A DNA stretch of 64,000 nt from Carallia brachiata (taxonomy: Eukaryota > Streptophyta > Magnoliopsida > Malpighiales > Rhizophoraceae): positions 2,510,487-2,574,486 of the forward strand of contig JADCRB010000055.1 in NCBI GenBank assembly GCA_021464245.1. The letters are read 5' to 3'. The notes below the pieces were generated by a model, which saw nothing but the letters and a program-made list of their open reading frames with translations, searched no databases and was not told the origin of the DNA. Each line of letters opens with the position of its first letter. Within the stretch, counting starts at the first letter, position 1. Below, piece after piece: positions 12,656-24,400 of the stretch. A program made the position numbers and the translations under genes.

Positions 12656-15171
12656 AAAAGCTCAATCTTAAATATATTTAATATTTTTTTTAAAATATAT
12701 TTAGTATTATTTTAAACATAAACAATATTATCTAAACATTAATTTTAAAAATATATATAAAAATATGAAAATTAGATTTTTGATAGTAGATGGGAAGATC
12801 CCGGCTTCGCTGTCAAGATCTTTCCATCCACTCATATTTATTGTTTGTCAAATTATGATAATATATGGTGTCGTTCACTGACTTGCCACCCTCTGTTACG
12901 TCTTCCCATGGGCCCAAGGTAACGAATAAGGGTTTGCTTTGAGTAGTCTTCTCTTTTTGATGCGTGGTTCAATAGCTTTTGAGCTTTCCTAATTGAGTAT
13001 AGAAGCAATAGCAATGCAAACCTTATGGATCTTAACTGAATACATTGTAATCGAGTTATACTAAGAAGGGCGAAGATGGGCAATTAAAAAAACTGTCCTT
13101 TTTTTGTTTTTTTTGGCTGAGAAAATCAAACACTTACTAACTTCGTTAAAACAAACAAAAGTGGTAAAAACATTAGAGATTTGAGTTGGAGCCAAACGAT
13201 CTTGAAATTTGAGACCATGAGTTAAAACCATCCTTTGCCTGCATTACGATTTCCTTACAAATTAAAAAGAAAATTTGAGTGTCAAATAATGCTTTACGAC
13301 TTCATATCCACTAAGAACATATGCCAATAAATGGTGAATTCTGTAGATTTTATGGTAAGTTAGGTTTTATTTCGTACTTCTTTAATGTTAAACTTTCATA
13401 CTTTCAAGTCTGAACGCAAACTTAAACCAATATGTGTTGAATATATGGACATTATAAGACAAGTCATATCTTTAATACGTTATCAATGTAGAACTTTTGT
13501 ACTCTCACACTTTTATACTTTCAACACATCTTCTTGTCTTGTACCAAGTCCAAAAAGCATGTAGTAAACCAAAACCTTAAAATTATGGTATTGATTCAGA
13601 TTAAATTTAGAGGATGGTGGAATCCCCAAAGGTAGACAATGAAAGATGAATAAATAATCCTATGTGTAATCCCCAACGGCAGACAATGAAAGATGAATGA
13701 AATAATCCTATGACTTCATTTCCACCTAAAGAAGTTTAGAAGAATATGTTGTAACAATCATGAATATTAGAACTCAGTCACGAATAAGTATTTTGTAGAA
13801 ACTTTTATACTATTCGTACCCACTCACTATTTCATCCCTACAAATAAGAAATTATCAAAAGAGATAATTACATCTTTCTCTCTCTCTCTTTTTTTTTTTT
13901 TGGTCAATTAACACTTGGACGACATGTTAGATCATAGTCTAGTAATCTACACAATAAGATGTTTTTTTTTTTTCTTAAATTTCACACAATTTCTAAAATA
14001 AAATTTTAAATTTTAACAATTAAAATTTCTCGAATGATAATTACGTATCTTTTTTCGTTTCCCTAAAAGCATTGTTCTTTCTTTGTTTGCAAAGTGGCAC
14101 TAACCAAATCTAAAGCGATTGAGATGCCCTACGGCTTGCGTAATGTAGATTTGGTGTGTCCACATCAACACACGTGGCATATGAAACGAATTATACTAGT
14201 TTACATGCTACTAATTAAGGCTAAAACTTAAACAATAGAAGAGCATTGACTACAGGGTCTGCAGCTTTGAACAAATTACAAGTGTCTCAACGTGTTCAGA
14301 TCTCATTGGATACATATGCTGAAATCATGGAAGGAGTGTCTATACTTTTCGTCTCAATCTGGCAAGCATAAGTAAAATCAATCGACAGAAGTTTGTGCTC
14401 AAGTATCTTGAGTTAAATGTTTTGTTCCCTTTGTTTAATAAAGGAGATTGACGTGCATCATCCAAAGTCTCTATTTTAAATGAGTATTTGTTATTTTTAT
14501 TTATTTTTAATATAATCAATTTATAATTTTATATTATATAATTTTATTATAAGCAAATTAGAATTTCCTTTTAGTTTACATGACAACAACATGTGCCTAA
14601 AATCTCGGCCGCCCATTGTCGTCAGGCATTGTTCTAGATCCGCGAAATTTTAGGCTTATAACTACCATCATTGCTATTGGAAATGAATGTACACATTTTC
14701 TAGGTATGACAACATATTGGAATCTTGGCGTTAGCTTTCCTCATTTTAGGATTAACATGACCTACCAATTTAGGCACATTTCGACTATTTAGACTTTATT
14801 TCTTTTTTTTTTTTTTTATGCGAGAAAGCTCCAATACGAACTCTAAATCTCAACTCAAATATTTTACCATAGTAGACAACCAAACTAAATTAGTTGGCTT
14901 AACTTTCAAATTTAAAATAATAGCCTAAACAATCTTTGATTATATTTGAGATTAACGTATAGTCTAATTAATATAATGGGCCTTGTTAATATGATAATGC
15001 ACAGTTAGTCCTCCAGTAACTATATATATATATATATATATAAGCCAACTCGGCTTTCCAGAATTGCAGCAAGCATTCCGTTCCAAAAAGCTACGAAAAC
15101 AAGAGAATCTTAATGGGTCTCAATTGTAAACAATGATAGCAGAAATCAATCGTCATAGGATTGTGCAAACA
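12656..15171. other. Intergenic, no gene seen
   Basis: AT-rich DNA without supported genes. It holds a 47-bp tandem repeat at about 13620-13712, T-runs, and a TA microsatellite at about 15022-15042 directly left of the copia element. The TATATATAAG at its end could be an orphan promoter. Confidence 0.4.
13620..13712. repeat. 47-bp tandem repeat, two units
   Basis: Two adjacent units share AATCCCCAA, GACAATGAAAGATGAAT and AATAATCCTATG with a few substitutions and one small indel. No function is suggested. Confidence 0.75.
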
Positions 15172-15441
15172 TGATAAAGCTAAAAGAGGTTTGAGACAAT
15201 ATGAGTGATTTCAATATATTAAACTTGTAGAGGTTATAGATATTTATACATGAAACTGCATAGAAAATATAGAAGGCTAATTAAGATAGACTAACCAAAT
15301 CATATCAATGAGATTACACATAATTAATGATATGATTATGATATGATTTAGTCATAATATATAGATTGAATATGGACTAGTTACAGAACCATATACATGA
15401 TCTCACAGGATATTAACTTAAAATCTTGTAAGATTCTAATA
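15172..15441 (-). repeat. 3' LTR of the copia element
   Basis: Starts on the plus strand with TGATAAAGCT, matching the LTR end beside the primer-binding site at 21319. The inner limit is set by a weak purine tract and TATTAGAATC near 15430-15445, the usual place of the LTR start. About 270 bp. Confidence 0.65.
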
Positions 15442-15484
15442 CGCTTCTTTAAACTCAAGATAGTAATACTACTAATTTGAGTTT

Positions 15485-15882
15485 GGAAATCAGATCAAAG
15501 AATTGCCCAGGTAGTTGAGTTTTTGTGAATATATCAGCAGTTTAATCAGTAGAACAAATAGAGACCAAGCAAATAGTATTCTGCACAATATGCTGACAAC
15601 AGAGTAACAATCATTCTCAATGTACTTAGTCTACTTATGAAAAACATTATTGTGAGCGATCTGGATCGCACTATGATTGTCACAATGAATAAGTGTGGCA
15701 GAGGAATGTATAATACCCATGTCCTGTAATGGCCATCAGAGCCATAATAACTTAGATGCAATATTAGAAAGAGCCCGACATTCAACTTCAGTATTAGATC
15801 GAGCAGTGACTGTTTGCTTCTTACTTCACCAAAAAATGAGTGAGTTTCCCAAGAAGAAACAAAATCCTATCGTAGAATGTCT
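15485..15882 (-). pseudogene. Copia RNase H fragment
   Basis: On the minus strand the text keeps the copia RNase H signatures SKKQTVTARSN, HCDNHSAIQIAHN and DQTADIFTK, with stops in between. It is separated from its upstream half (from 16978) by the solo LTR; the two parts connect in one frame when the insertion and one target-duplication copy are ignored. Confidence 0.85.
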
Positions 15883-16972
15883 TGTAAACACAAAAACCAG
15901 AAAGCAGAAGAAAAGTCAAAGTCAACATGCATACACATAGGAATGTCATACAATTTCCAGAGGCAGCCATGCAATTTCAATTTTGACGGCAACAAAAGTT
16001 TCAAACCAGGCAGTGTTTTGCATACTTTTTCCAATCTGGCTGGCGAGAATAGGTGAAATAGGAAGATCTTCTGGCCTATAAATAGGCCGATCCAGGTGTT
16101 GCAGAAGCGATGATTCCCAAAAAAACTGACACCCAATAAAAAAGAGAAAGGAGCCAAATCCTTGAAAATACACCCAGCCAATCACACACAATCATTCACA
16201 TTCATCCAACCAATCAAACAAAAACATTCACGTTCATAAAAGTTTCCAAAGGGCCAAATTGAAATTCCATTTTCACACACGGAAAGGGAGGCTATAAATA
16301 AGCCCTTTCCCCCCAGTTCAGAAAGAATCCAACAAATCTGTAATCTAAAAATAGGAAAAGTCTAATAAGAAAAAGAAAGAATAAAAAATCTTTCAAAAAT
16401 TTTTCTTTTTTTCCTACGTTTTCATACCATGTGGTATACTCTCTTAACTCATTTGAAAGAGATATTTCAGGTACAAAGTCTAAAAAAATTTGCTGCATCC
16501 ATTTCTACGTATATTTTTGGTTTATATTCTCTAATTGTATCATATTTAGATCTGTGAGGGTATAGATCTTAAATATCAAAATATTACAAATTTGGCTGAG
16601 ATCAAGTCTCATACGGCCCTCAGCAAAATTTAGGCAACTTACCCAAGAACAAGTCTCGTCGGCTCTCGGTGAAATTAAGTTAGATTGAGTCAGATCAGGT
16701 CTCTGTGATTGTTCACCATAGTCCAAGTGTCTACATCATATCCAGTTTCAGTCTTCAGCAGGATTTATACAGTTCAAGATAAAACTGTGGAATTCATTTC
16801 TGTCAAGATCAAACTCGTGTAGCTTTTGACGAAATCATGAAAGAACACTAATCAGAGGATTCAAGAAAATCAACTCCACGTAAATTTTATTTTATTTTAA
16901 TTTTTTTATTTGTAATTTATATTTGTATTTTTGAGTCTAACTGTTGCAAACTCAAAAATTACACTCGTTACA
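15883..16972 (+). mobile_element. Solo LTR of a second LTR retrotransposon
   Basis: A 1,090-bp insertion with TGTAA at the left end and TTACA at the right end, flanked by the same five bases TGTCT (15878-15882 and 16973-16977). It carries no retroviral coding frame but has a promoter-like TATAAATA at 16293-16300 on the plus strand. TG...CA ends, short inverted termini, 5-bp target duplication and lack of internal domains define a solo LTR left by recombination between two LTRs. The copia or gypsy origin cannot be told. Confidence 0.85.
16293..16300 (+). promoter_or_regulatory. TATA box of the solo LTR
   Basis: GGCTATAAATAAG followed by a pyrimidine run, in the middle of the solo LTR, where LTR promoters usually lie. 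It would drive plus-strand transcription, antisense to the host copia element. Confidence 0.6.
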
Positions 16973-16977
16973 TGTCT

Positions 16978-18060
16978 GCCTGTAGGGTTGTCGGCCCAAT
17001 CAACATTAGAATAAGCATGTAACTCAAGTGATGAGTTAGTAGAGAAATGAAGTCCATGACACACAGTTCTCTTGACATAATGAAGAATGCAAAGAACAGT
17101 AATAAAATGAGTGGAACGAGGTGCTGTTGTGAATTGACTGGCCACGTCTATAGCATAGGCAATGTCTGGTCGAGTAACAGTAAGATATAGCAGACTTCCA
17201 ACTAACTGTCGATGAAGAGTAAGATCCTTCAACAGTGTACCATTAGTAGAAAAAAATTCAACATGATACTCAAAAGGAGTAAACGAAATTTTGCTATCAG
17301 TGATCCCTGCTCGAGTGAGCAGGTCTGAGGCATATTTGACCTAAGACAGATATTATCCTGTAGTATCAGAAGAAACTTTTAGACTTAAAAAATAATTGAG
17401 TAAGCCAAAATCTTTCATTTCAAATTGTTGAAAAAAATACTGCTTAAAATCTTTAATGCCTTGCAAATTATCTTCTGTGATAATCATATTATTGGCATAA
17501 AGTAAGAGCAAAATAATTCCTTGAGCACTTTTGCGAACAAATAGAGTAGTATCATGAGGGCTAGAAGAAAAACCAAAGTAGCATTGAATTTGGAAAAACA
17601 TGTCCGAGGGATTTGCTTGAGACCTGAAAGTGCTCAGTGGAGACGACAAATTATGTTGGATGAATGGTCATATCCAGGTGAAGGTTGCATATTGACCTCT
17701 TCAGTAAGATCACCGTTAAGAAATTCATTTTCAACATCCATCTGAAAAAGTTTTCAATGTCAAACTGCAGCAATTGCCAAGAAACTCTAGACTGAAGTGA
17801 TTCATGCTACAAAAGTAAAAGTATCCTCATAGTCAATCTCATACTTCTAAGGAAAGCCTTTGACTATCAATCGAACTTTATATCGCTCAATAGATCCATC
17901 TAATCTTGTCTTAATCTTGTAGATCCATTTATATCCAATAGCAAATTTACCAAGAGGTAGTTCAACCAAATTCTAACTGTGAGTTTTTGATAAGACTTGC
18001 AATTCATCTATCACTGCTTGCTACCAGAGAGGGTTAATATTGGCTTCTCAATAGGTTTGA
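16978..18060 (-). pseudogene. Copia reverse transcriptase fragment
   Basis: Minus-strand frames at 17649-17353 and 17232-16978 show the copia polymerase. The active-site box reads YANNMI in place of the usual YADDM-type motif, followed by FEMKDFG, then RQLVGSLLYLTVTRPDIAYA and SNVDWADNP. The loss of both catalytic aspartates in the box, together with internal stops, shows it is inactive. Confidence 0.88.
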
Positions 18061-18845
18061 GGTTCATATAAAAAGGTAATGGTAGAGTAAACAATAAAAT
18101 TTTGAAGGTGAGAAAGTAGTTTACTTACTTGGGAAGAACCATGTGTAGGTAGAAGCTCAGAAGAAGACTCAGAAGGAGACTGTAGATCCATAGATGGGGA
18201 AGATAATTCAAAATTAGCCGATAGATTACTTGTTGAACTTGTATCAAGGATAGAAGGGAAATGATTTATAGAGGGATGCTGCACAGAAACGTCAAAATTT
18301 ACATTATCTAATATTAATTCAACAGAAGGATTAGTGAAGAAAGAATGTGAGGAAGCATTTAGTTGAAAAGAGGAAAAAGAAGAAAACATTTTATGTTCCA
18401 AAAAAAAAAGGCGTGACAAGAAACTCGAAGACGTTTAGTAATGAGATTGTAGCACCGATAGCCTTTGTGTTCAATCACATAACCAAAGAAACAACATGGA
18501 CGAGCACAAGGATCTAACTTGGTTCATTTATGAGGCTGCAAGAGAACAAAATAAGCACAACGAAAAACTCAAAGAGATTGATATATGGATGGTGTACCAT
18601 GAAGTCGCTCATATGGAGACATGTTTTTGAGAGCTTAGAACGGAATGCGATTGATAGTATAAATGGTTGTAAAGATAGCTTCTTCCCAAAATGCTCAGGA
18701 CAAGAGGCAGAAATAAGAAGAGCTTAAACTGTATCTAAAATATGATAGTGTTTTTATTCAGCCCGCCCATTTGTTGTAAAATATTAATACTTGAGTGTTG
18801 AAGAATGGTGGAAAAGAAGTTGGTAAAATTTTGACTCTTTGTATT
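18061..18845 (-). pseudogene. Copia integrase C-terminal fragment
   Basis: On the minus strand, frames with stops carry PQQNG, PEHFWEEA, NRIPF and MSPYERL followed by CCFFGYV, the C-terminal half of copia integrase and the linker to reverse transcriptase. The N-terminal and catalytic-core half is missing on this strand and lies inverted next to it. Confidence 0.8.
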
Positions 18846-19390
18846 ATGTGATCTTGGTCTTGACTTACACTTCTCTTCTACTGGTTGTCGTGTGTAGGAT
18901 TTACATATGAGTCAAATACTTGGGACCAGCCGTAAAGTTAGACGTCTCTTTGAACTTATTTTTTTGAAACTTCCAAGTCAGTCACCTATTCATTGTGTAT
19001 CTGCACTTTGGGATTCTCATTTAGGGTATACTTCTCACTCTAAATTAAGTCCTTTAATTTCTAAAGGTCTTTTAGGTTCTGTTAAAGATGTTGAGGTTGA
19101 TTGTACTTCATGTCAACTTTTCAAACATCATGTTTTTCCTTTTAATAAAAATGATTCCACTTCTTCTACACTATTTGACTTTATTTATTTTGATATTTGG
19201 GGACCTTCTCTTATTCACATTATGGGTGGCTCACGTCATTTTGTGATATTTATAGATAATTATTCGCGTTACACATGATTTTATCTTATCAGGAATCATT
19301 CTGAGTTATTTGATATTTATTCTTAGTTTTTTACTATGATCAAAGCCCAGTTTTAATAAACGATTAAAGTGTTATACTGATAATGCTATG
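18846..19390 (+). pseudogene. Inverted copia integrase core segment
   Basis: Plus-strand frame 18907-19278 and its edges hold the pre-integrase zinc-binding region (WDSHLGYTS, DCTSCQLFKH) and the catalytic start (FDIWGPS, FIDNYSRYT), ending around TDNAM. The flanking parts of the same protein are on the minus strand at 18845 and 19391. The simplest explanation is an in-place inversion of about 545 bp. Confidence 0.82.
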
Positions 19391-20664
19391 GACCCACAGA
19401 AATAAGATTTAAAGTAAGATTGGAAACTAAGAAGGTGTCAAACATAGGGAGGTTAGAAATATAAATTTGGCCAATGTGACTAACGTATATTTAGGAATTA
19501 TCAGCAGTGCAAATAATTGGTGCATAAGGAGTCACATGTTTTGATTAAAATAATGTGTCATCAAAAGTATATGATTACAACATTCAGAGTTGAAAAACCA
19601 AGATTTGGATTTACCTAGAATAAATGAAGAACTAAGGCCAGTTTAAGGGTTTTAAAATCAACTTGGCTTAGAAGAACCTCAAGACTAGTGGATGAACCAT
19701 CAATAGCAGCAGTGGTAACAACAGTAGTCTTATTAAACTTACTTTTGGAGTTGATTGGCTGAGTGAAACCAAACTGATGTTTGGGAGAACCAAATTGTTA
19801 TATGGCCTGTTATTTACGACGTTCTGAGATATGTTGGCCCGGTTTGTGACAATAGCGACAACTCCCTTTGCGTTGAGTAGAAGGAGAAGAAGTGAGCAAG
19901 ATGCTATCAATAGGACTGAATGTTGTACGACGATGGGCTCGCATGGTAGCCAAATAAGTTTCCTCATAAGGTAATTCAACAAACACACTTTCCAAGGAAG
20001 GGAATAGATCGCGATGAAGTGAAGAAGCTCACACAAATTTATAATCATCAGTGAGAGCCATAAGAAATTGCATAATCCTCATTCCATTTCTATCTCGTGA
20101 GAACTTAACAGTATTAGAAGGATTATCCTATGCAGGTTCAAAAAGTGTCAGTTAGTCCCACATAGTATGCATTTGAGAAAAAAAAAAGGTATTGATAGAC
20201 TGACTTGACTATTTTTTTCAAATGATATTAATCACCAAGCAGTTGATACTAATGTGCAAAATCACAAGTTAAGTACCGTGAAGCTAACATATCTCATATT
20301 TCCTTTGCAGTGCAAAGTCGGCCAAATTGAAGTTTGATGATCGGAAAACATATTTTGTGGAACCACGTAAGAATTTGTGATTGTTACTTTCCCACTCTTC
20401 AAGTCATTTGGCCAACTTTTCAGATGTTTCCTCTTTTCTTGCAGTGGGTTTTGGAATGTCTCTACTAACATAACACCAGAACTTGTGCCTTATAAGAAAA
20501 CTGTGCATCTTTTGGGACCAAAGAACATAATTTGTACCATGAAGAATAGTAGTTATAGGTATGGAAACTTCAAATTGCTCTATATTAGTCACAAGTATGA
20601 GGTCAAATAATGACGAAATAGGTAGAATCAGGCATAAGACGTACCAAGATATCAAAATTTGCAA
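19391..20664 (-). pseudogene. Copia gag and pre-integrase remnants
   Basis: Minus strand. The gag start includes HGTNYVLWSQKM and IPKPTARKEETSEKLAK (20404-20570). A zinc knuckle CRYCHKPGQHISERRK lies at about 19810-19870, with its last cysteine replaced by arginine. Near 19395-19480 a protease/pre-integrase stretch NLPMFDTF leads to the inversion break. Stops and frameshifts are frequent. Confidence 0.82.
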
Positions 20665-21306
20665 AAATAGACCTAAAAAAATGAAAAGAGCACGTTAGAA
20701 ACCTTTGACAACTGGTCTAAACTAGTCACGAATTGGCCAAAAAGAGGGTGAACCAGCCTACAAAAGATTTTAACTGTTTCAATCAACTATGCTAACATGG
20801 CATGTCAACGGTGCTGACGTGATTTGTCAAATATGCTGACATGTCAGTTCAATGGATACTGATGTGTCAGTCAATAGGATGTTAACGTGGCTGGCATATG
20901 GCTTTAGAGGACAACATGGTGGACATGTGTCAGTTGATGTGGTTGTCTTCAACTTGTGGCCGTTATCTGTGTGCAGTGAGAAATTTAGCAAACGAATGAC
21001 GACACATGAGAACTATAAAAATGGTTTTTGTAGTGTTGTGCTCAGATGCTCCTATAGAATCAGTTTTTGCAACAATATTTCAAAAAAAACTACCGGAAGA
21101 ATGGTCTGAATCTCACTAGAAAACGCGGCTAGTGATGGTTAGACTTTTGATAACAGTTATAAGAACCAAATGAATACACCTTTAGGAATAGAAACCGACA
21201 ATGATGACAACAGAAATTGCATACACAAACTCCGATGACCGGAAACCAGCTGAAAAGAGATGAAACTTAGCCTGGTAGAAAGAGATCAGCAAACACAACA
21301 CAGAAA

Positions 21307-21318
21307 GCTCTGATACCA
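21307..21318 (-). other. Primer-binding site of the copia element
   Basis: The minus strand reads TGGTATCAGAGC, complementary to the 3' end of initiator tRNA-Met, the standard primer for plant copia elements. It directly adjoins the LTR end TTTATCA. Confidence 0.9.
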
Positions 21319-21420
21319 TGATAAAGCTACGAGAAAATTGAGAGAATATGAGAAAAAAAAATCGATATATTGAACTTGAATGATTTCAAATGAGATGCAA
21401 TTCTCGTAACTATTCAATAA

Positions 21421-24400
21421 CTAATGGGTTTTGGTATCTTAAAGCTGAGGACCTTGAGTTTTAATTCCAGCTACATTCGATCGATCAAAAATTTGCTCAA
21501 CTATACATGGAAGTGTTGGCTAGAGTTTGAGCTCAGACCATAACTCAATTAGAAGGTGATCAAGTAAAAATTTGCTCAACTGTACGAGAGAGTCTTCGCT
21601 AGAGTTTGAGCTCAGACCATGAATTGATCAGAAGGTGTTAAGTAGGTGGAGAAAAACCAGCCAATGCCAATCGTTTCGATAAAGAAAAGATAGTGTATCC
21701 CCTGCTATGTATACAGACTTCAATTGGGCAACATCATCCATCAGTTGCGTATGCAGCATATCATACACGCAGTTATATGTATATATATATATATGCGACC
21801 TGGTTCGACAATTGAGCAGGACAACCAAGAAATTTGCACTGAGCATGCAAAACACTTCGCCAATTAATAAGTGAAAAATGAGCCCATCTCAATCACTTTG
21901 CAAAAGCATAATAATTGGTTGTTCTCGTTTCATTCGTCATTGTGAAATTATAATTGTAAAAAACACTCATTGGGCCAACTGGAAAGTTATGAGATCATGA
22001 GTATCCGCCGATGTCGCTTCCATAAATGCCATGTGGGCTAATAAAAAAACAAAGGAAAAAAGTTGATAGCCGAATAATTTTTGTTCCATATTTTGGTTAT
22101 GGAGGTAACTGTAACTCTATAAGACATCACTTGTTTGAGACATCAAATTATAACGATCAAATAATTCTGTCAAAAAAAAAAATTAAAACGATCAAATAAT
22201 TGCCAGAGTACAGAAGAAGTAAGTTTTAAACCTCAAAACTCCTCTAGAAAATTTCCCTCTTGTGCAATCAGACTAGCTTATTTAGTTACCTATTAAACAA
22301 TTCAATAACATTTAAAATATGATTCATTATTTAGTCTCACGTAATAATTTAAACTATTGTAAAATAGTATTTTGACATAGTATCGAAGTCAACTCAAGTA
22401 AACTTTTGCGTGAGGCAATATATAGTTGTTAATATACGATCCTTTTTTAAATCTCAACCAATAACTTAACCATTTGGAATGGTTTCTCAACCTAACTAAT
22501 GCATGTAATTTGTTAAATGATATTTATGAATATGACTTATGGTATCTCTGCCTCGGAACACATAAGGCGTGGTTAGATTAAAAGTTTGAACTTTTGATGT
22601 AATTACAATTTTTCTTACTTTATTAAATGATTTACAACTTAATGGGTAATGAAGTTATTTTTACGATTAAATGACTTGAGTTCAAGATCGTGCTAGAGAC
22701 AATTAATTAAAAATAATAAATTTTCTTACTTTATCCCATAATTAATCACAAGTATAAGATATGGGCGATTTGAATAGAACATCATGCTTTGCTATATCAT
22801 ATCAACGAGCTATACTATCCAAAACCCAACCTATTGGGTGAGATGGAGGCATAATTCTAAATATGGTGCTTCCCAATTTATATTACGTTGACTTCAAAAT
22901 TCTCTATCACACATAAAAATTTTCTTCGGATCAATCAAAGAATTCGCGACACGTGCTATCTATTAGGCTATATATGTTTTTATATTTATAATAGGATATT
23001 GCCACTGGCGTTGATTTTGTTCATTCAGACAGCCGAGCCTGGAAAAACGGTGGTTTTATATTCATCTTTTCTTGTATGCTTGTGAAGTGTTAATTATTGG
23101 CTAGGGTTCACTAGAAATGTCTACCGTATATTATTCAACGCACGGTGGTTCGCCCTCTCTGAGCCCTTCAAAATTCAAAGACAAGTACCGAGAAATGTGA
23201 GGTTAAGTAACTTTGAAGTTACAAAATGCTAGCCGATCAAAAAAAAAAAAAAAAAGGGTTACAAATTGCTAGCCAGCCAGCACAAAGTATGCGTGAAGCT
23301 AACTATTTTATTTTATTTTATTTCTTTTTTTACATCAAAACTCATTTTATTCATAGCATCCAAGGATGCTGAACACTCACAAAGATTAACAGACAAGGCC
23401 CCTGAGTATATGTACAAGAAACCCAGCTATTAGAAGGCTACAAAGCGGATTTCTGAATAGAGGTAATACCACTAATTAATAAAGAAATAAGTTATGATGT
23501 GTATGCTATATTATGCATGATTCATGCCGTTTTCATCTCATAATATGGCTTATTCTTTTTTTTTTTTTGGTAAGTCAAGTATGAGAAGATTTTATTGAAT
23601 AATTAAAATTACATGTGAAAATATTAATCTAATCAGAAACAGTCTTAGTTGAACAATGACATTTCAATCAAGTAGAACTCAATTAAAAACTGAAAAACAA
23701 AATCATGAAGAAAAATGAATTACTGAAACTAAATTATTTAAAAAAAATTCTAAAATTACCTGATACCAATTGAAGCCCGTCCATGCAATGTATCTTCTAA
23801 TTTGGCTTATTCTTGCGAAGGAATGCTGTTCTTTTTCCCCATGGCTCCATTAAATCCATCCCGAGTCCTAGCGGAACAAAGGGCACATCTTTCAAATGGA
23901 TTTACGTGTGTCCTGAAATTGGGTGCACATACTTCAATCTTTCCTCGACATTTATGAACCTTTTGCCCTCCCACTTGTCAGTTATTTGTGCTATAGTTTT
24001 GGAAAAAAATTGAAAGAATAATGCGAGTAATCTAACACAAAGTATAATAAATTATTGAAAGCTTGAATTGAAAGGAAGTGACTTAGGTAAATTTGTTTGC
24101 CCGATAACCTCAAGCAAATCAAACGGATATTTATTACTACGTAATAAATTGAATGCTATTTGGGAAAAAAAAGAACGGCTCTAGCGAGAATCACACTTCA
24201 AATCATGTATCAATTAATTATGTTTTGGTATTATAAATTTCCTCTTCTCCGCACGTAATTGAATCTCCGCAATTGCTTCTCTAACAAACTAACTGTGACG
24301 AAATAGCTGACGTAAATATTGACCCTCGTGTAGAATCAATAATAATAACTCGAGATATTCTTTTTTTTTTTTTTTAACAGCAATTAGTGCGCACTATCGT

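Larger units (their letters stand above)
15172..21420 (-). mobile_element. Decayed Ty1/copia LTR retrotransposon
   Basis: Minus-strand element. From high to low coordinates: remnant of the 5' LTR at 21319-21420, tRNA-Met primer-binding site (21307-21318), leader, gag (about 20640-19660), pre-integrase, integrase, reverse transcriptase, RNase H and the 3' LTR (15172-15441). Both LTR remnants show the same outer end, TGATAAAGCT. Many stops and frameshifts make it non-functional. Two secondary events split it: an unrelated solo LTR at 15883-16972 and an inversion at about 18845-19390. Confidence 0.9.

Noticed and set aside
18846..19390. A second, independent copia element on the plus strand
   Set aside because: Only the integrase core is present, it is exactly the part missing from the minus-strand element, and both ends fit the broken edges; inversion is simpler.
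21628..21855. 75-aa minus-strand frame next to the 5' LTR remnant
   Set aside because: Includes a TA microsatellite translated as repeats of isoleucine and tyrosine; no domain.
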